From: Kingella oralis
GTDB taxonomy: Bacteria > Pseudomonadota > Gammaproteobacteria > Burkholderiales > Neisseriaceae
Length of the DNA: 5,840 nt
Reading direction: 5' to 3'
NCBI GenBank assembly: GCA_905373195.1
Contig: CAJPSG010000080.1
Coordinates: forward strand, 1-5,840
The notes below the pieces were generated by a model, which saw only the letters and a program-made list of their open reading frames with translations, ran no database searches and was not told where the DNA came from. The first letter of the stretch is position 1. Each line of letters begins with the position of its first letter. Below, piece by piece: positions 5,511 to 5,840 of the stretch. The position numbers and the translations under genes are program-made.

Positions 5511-5522
5511 TTCAGGCTGCCT
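5511..5522 (-). repeat. DNA uptake sequence in the pntA leader
   Basis: Exact TTCAGGCTGCCT, 11 bases after the copy at 5489-5500 and in the same orientation, 41 bases before the pntA start. Confidence 0.9.
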
Positions 5523-5551
5523 CTGCCCTTCCCTTTCAACTTTCAACTTCT

Positions 5552-5557
5552 AAGGAA
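5552..5557 (+). promoter_or_regulatory. Shine-Dalgarno sequence of pntA
   Basis: AAGGAA ends six bases before the ATG at 5564. It is the only clear ribosome binding site among the genes in this window and fixes the pntA start. Confidence 0.8.
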
Positions 5558-5563
5558 ATCACC

Positions 5564-5840
5564 ATGAGAATAGCCATCCCCAAAGAATCCCTAAAAGGCG
5601 AAACCCGCGTTGCGGCAACGCCCAGCACGGTTGCCCAGTTGCAAAAGCTGGGTTTTGAAGTGGCGGTAGAACGCGGCGCAGGTGTGGCGGCGGGCTTAAC
5701 CGATGCGGCGTTTGAAGCGGCGGGCGCGGTGTTGGTGAACGCGAAAGACGCTTGGTCTGCACCGTTGATTTATAAAGTGAACGCACCCAGCGATAAGGAA
5801 ATCAACCGTTTACACGAAGGGCAAACGCTGGTCAGCTTCC
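5564..5840 (+). CDS. pntA: NAD(P) transhydrogenase subunit alpha, N-terminal part
   Basis: Start of the alpha subunit of the proton-translocating transhydrogenase, an inner-membrane complex (with PntB) that uses the proton gradient to reduce NADP+ with NADH. The 92 codons present cover the beginning of the cytoplasmic NAD(H)-binding domain I. Family features seen: MRIAIPKE (1-8), ETRVAATP (13-20), LGFEVAVERGAG (29-40), and KVNAPSDKEI (71-80) leading into TLVSF (88-92), closely following the E. coli PntA N-terminus. The alanine dehydrogenase family shares this fold, but the motif spellings favour PntA. The gene is cut by the window end; pntB would be expected downstream. Transcription is divergent from the decayed TonB receptor. 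Confidence 0.93.
   Translation, partial: MRIAIPKESLKGETRVAATPSTVAQLQKLGFEVAVERGAGVAAGLTDAAFEAAGAVLVNAKDAWSAPLIYKVNAPSDKEINRLHEGQTLVSF

Overview
The window looks like chromosomal DNA of a Neisseriaceae bacterium, most likely Kingella or a close relative. The strongest sign is the DNA uptake sequence (DUS): AGGCAGCCTGAA or its complement occurs 16 times exactly and four more times with one mismatch. From memory this is the Kingella dialect (AG-kingDUS), not the Neisseria GCCGTCTGAA form. A near-match to the neisserial dRS3 repeat and the protein families present agree. Species cannot be fixed from this sequence.

Layout. Bases 1-164 hold no supported gene. 165-962 (+) is a complete family 2 glycosyltransferase. 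963-1093 is a spacer with two DUS and a dRS3-like palindrome. 1094-1600 (+) is a membrane-anchored DUF2726 protein. 1643-1697 is a perfect 19-bp inverted repeat built on two facing DUS, placed as a shared terminator between convergent genes. 1716-2306 (-) is the manganese exporter MntP (MntX in Neisseria). 2307-2806 is a 500-bp non-coding block with eight DUS or near-DUS, in which a roughly 60-bp DUS-bounded module occurs three times inside longer degenerate repeats.

2807-5250 (-) is a decayed pair. First in transcription order comes a TonB-dependent outer-membrane receptor that lacks a recognisable signal peptide and its C-terminal end and carries three in-frame TAA stops. Next comes the C-terminal fragment of an M16 (insulinase/PqqL-type) zinc protease without its catalytic half. 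A TonB receptor followed by an M16 protease recalls the FusA/FusC and PqqU (YddB)/PqqL protein-import pairs, so this is probably a fossil of such a system. 5251-5563 is a DUS-rich spacer. 5564 to the window end (+) is the start of pntA, the transhydrogenase alpha subunit.

The intact genes do not form one pathway: they are housekeeping or accessory singletons separated by DUS-based spacers. I see no intact novel system. The points most worth a second look are the decayed receptor-protease pair and the repeated DUS-bounded hairpin modules.
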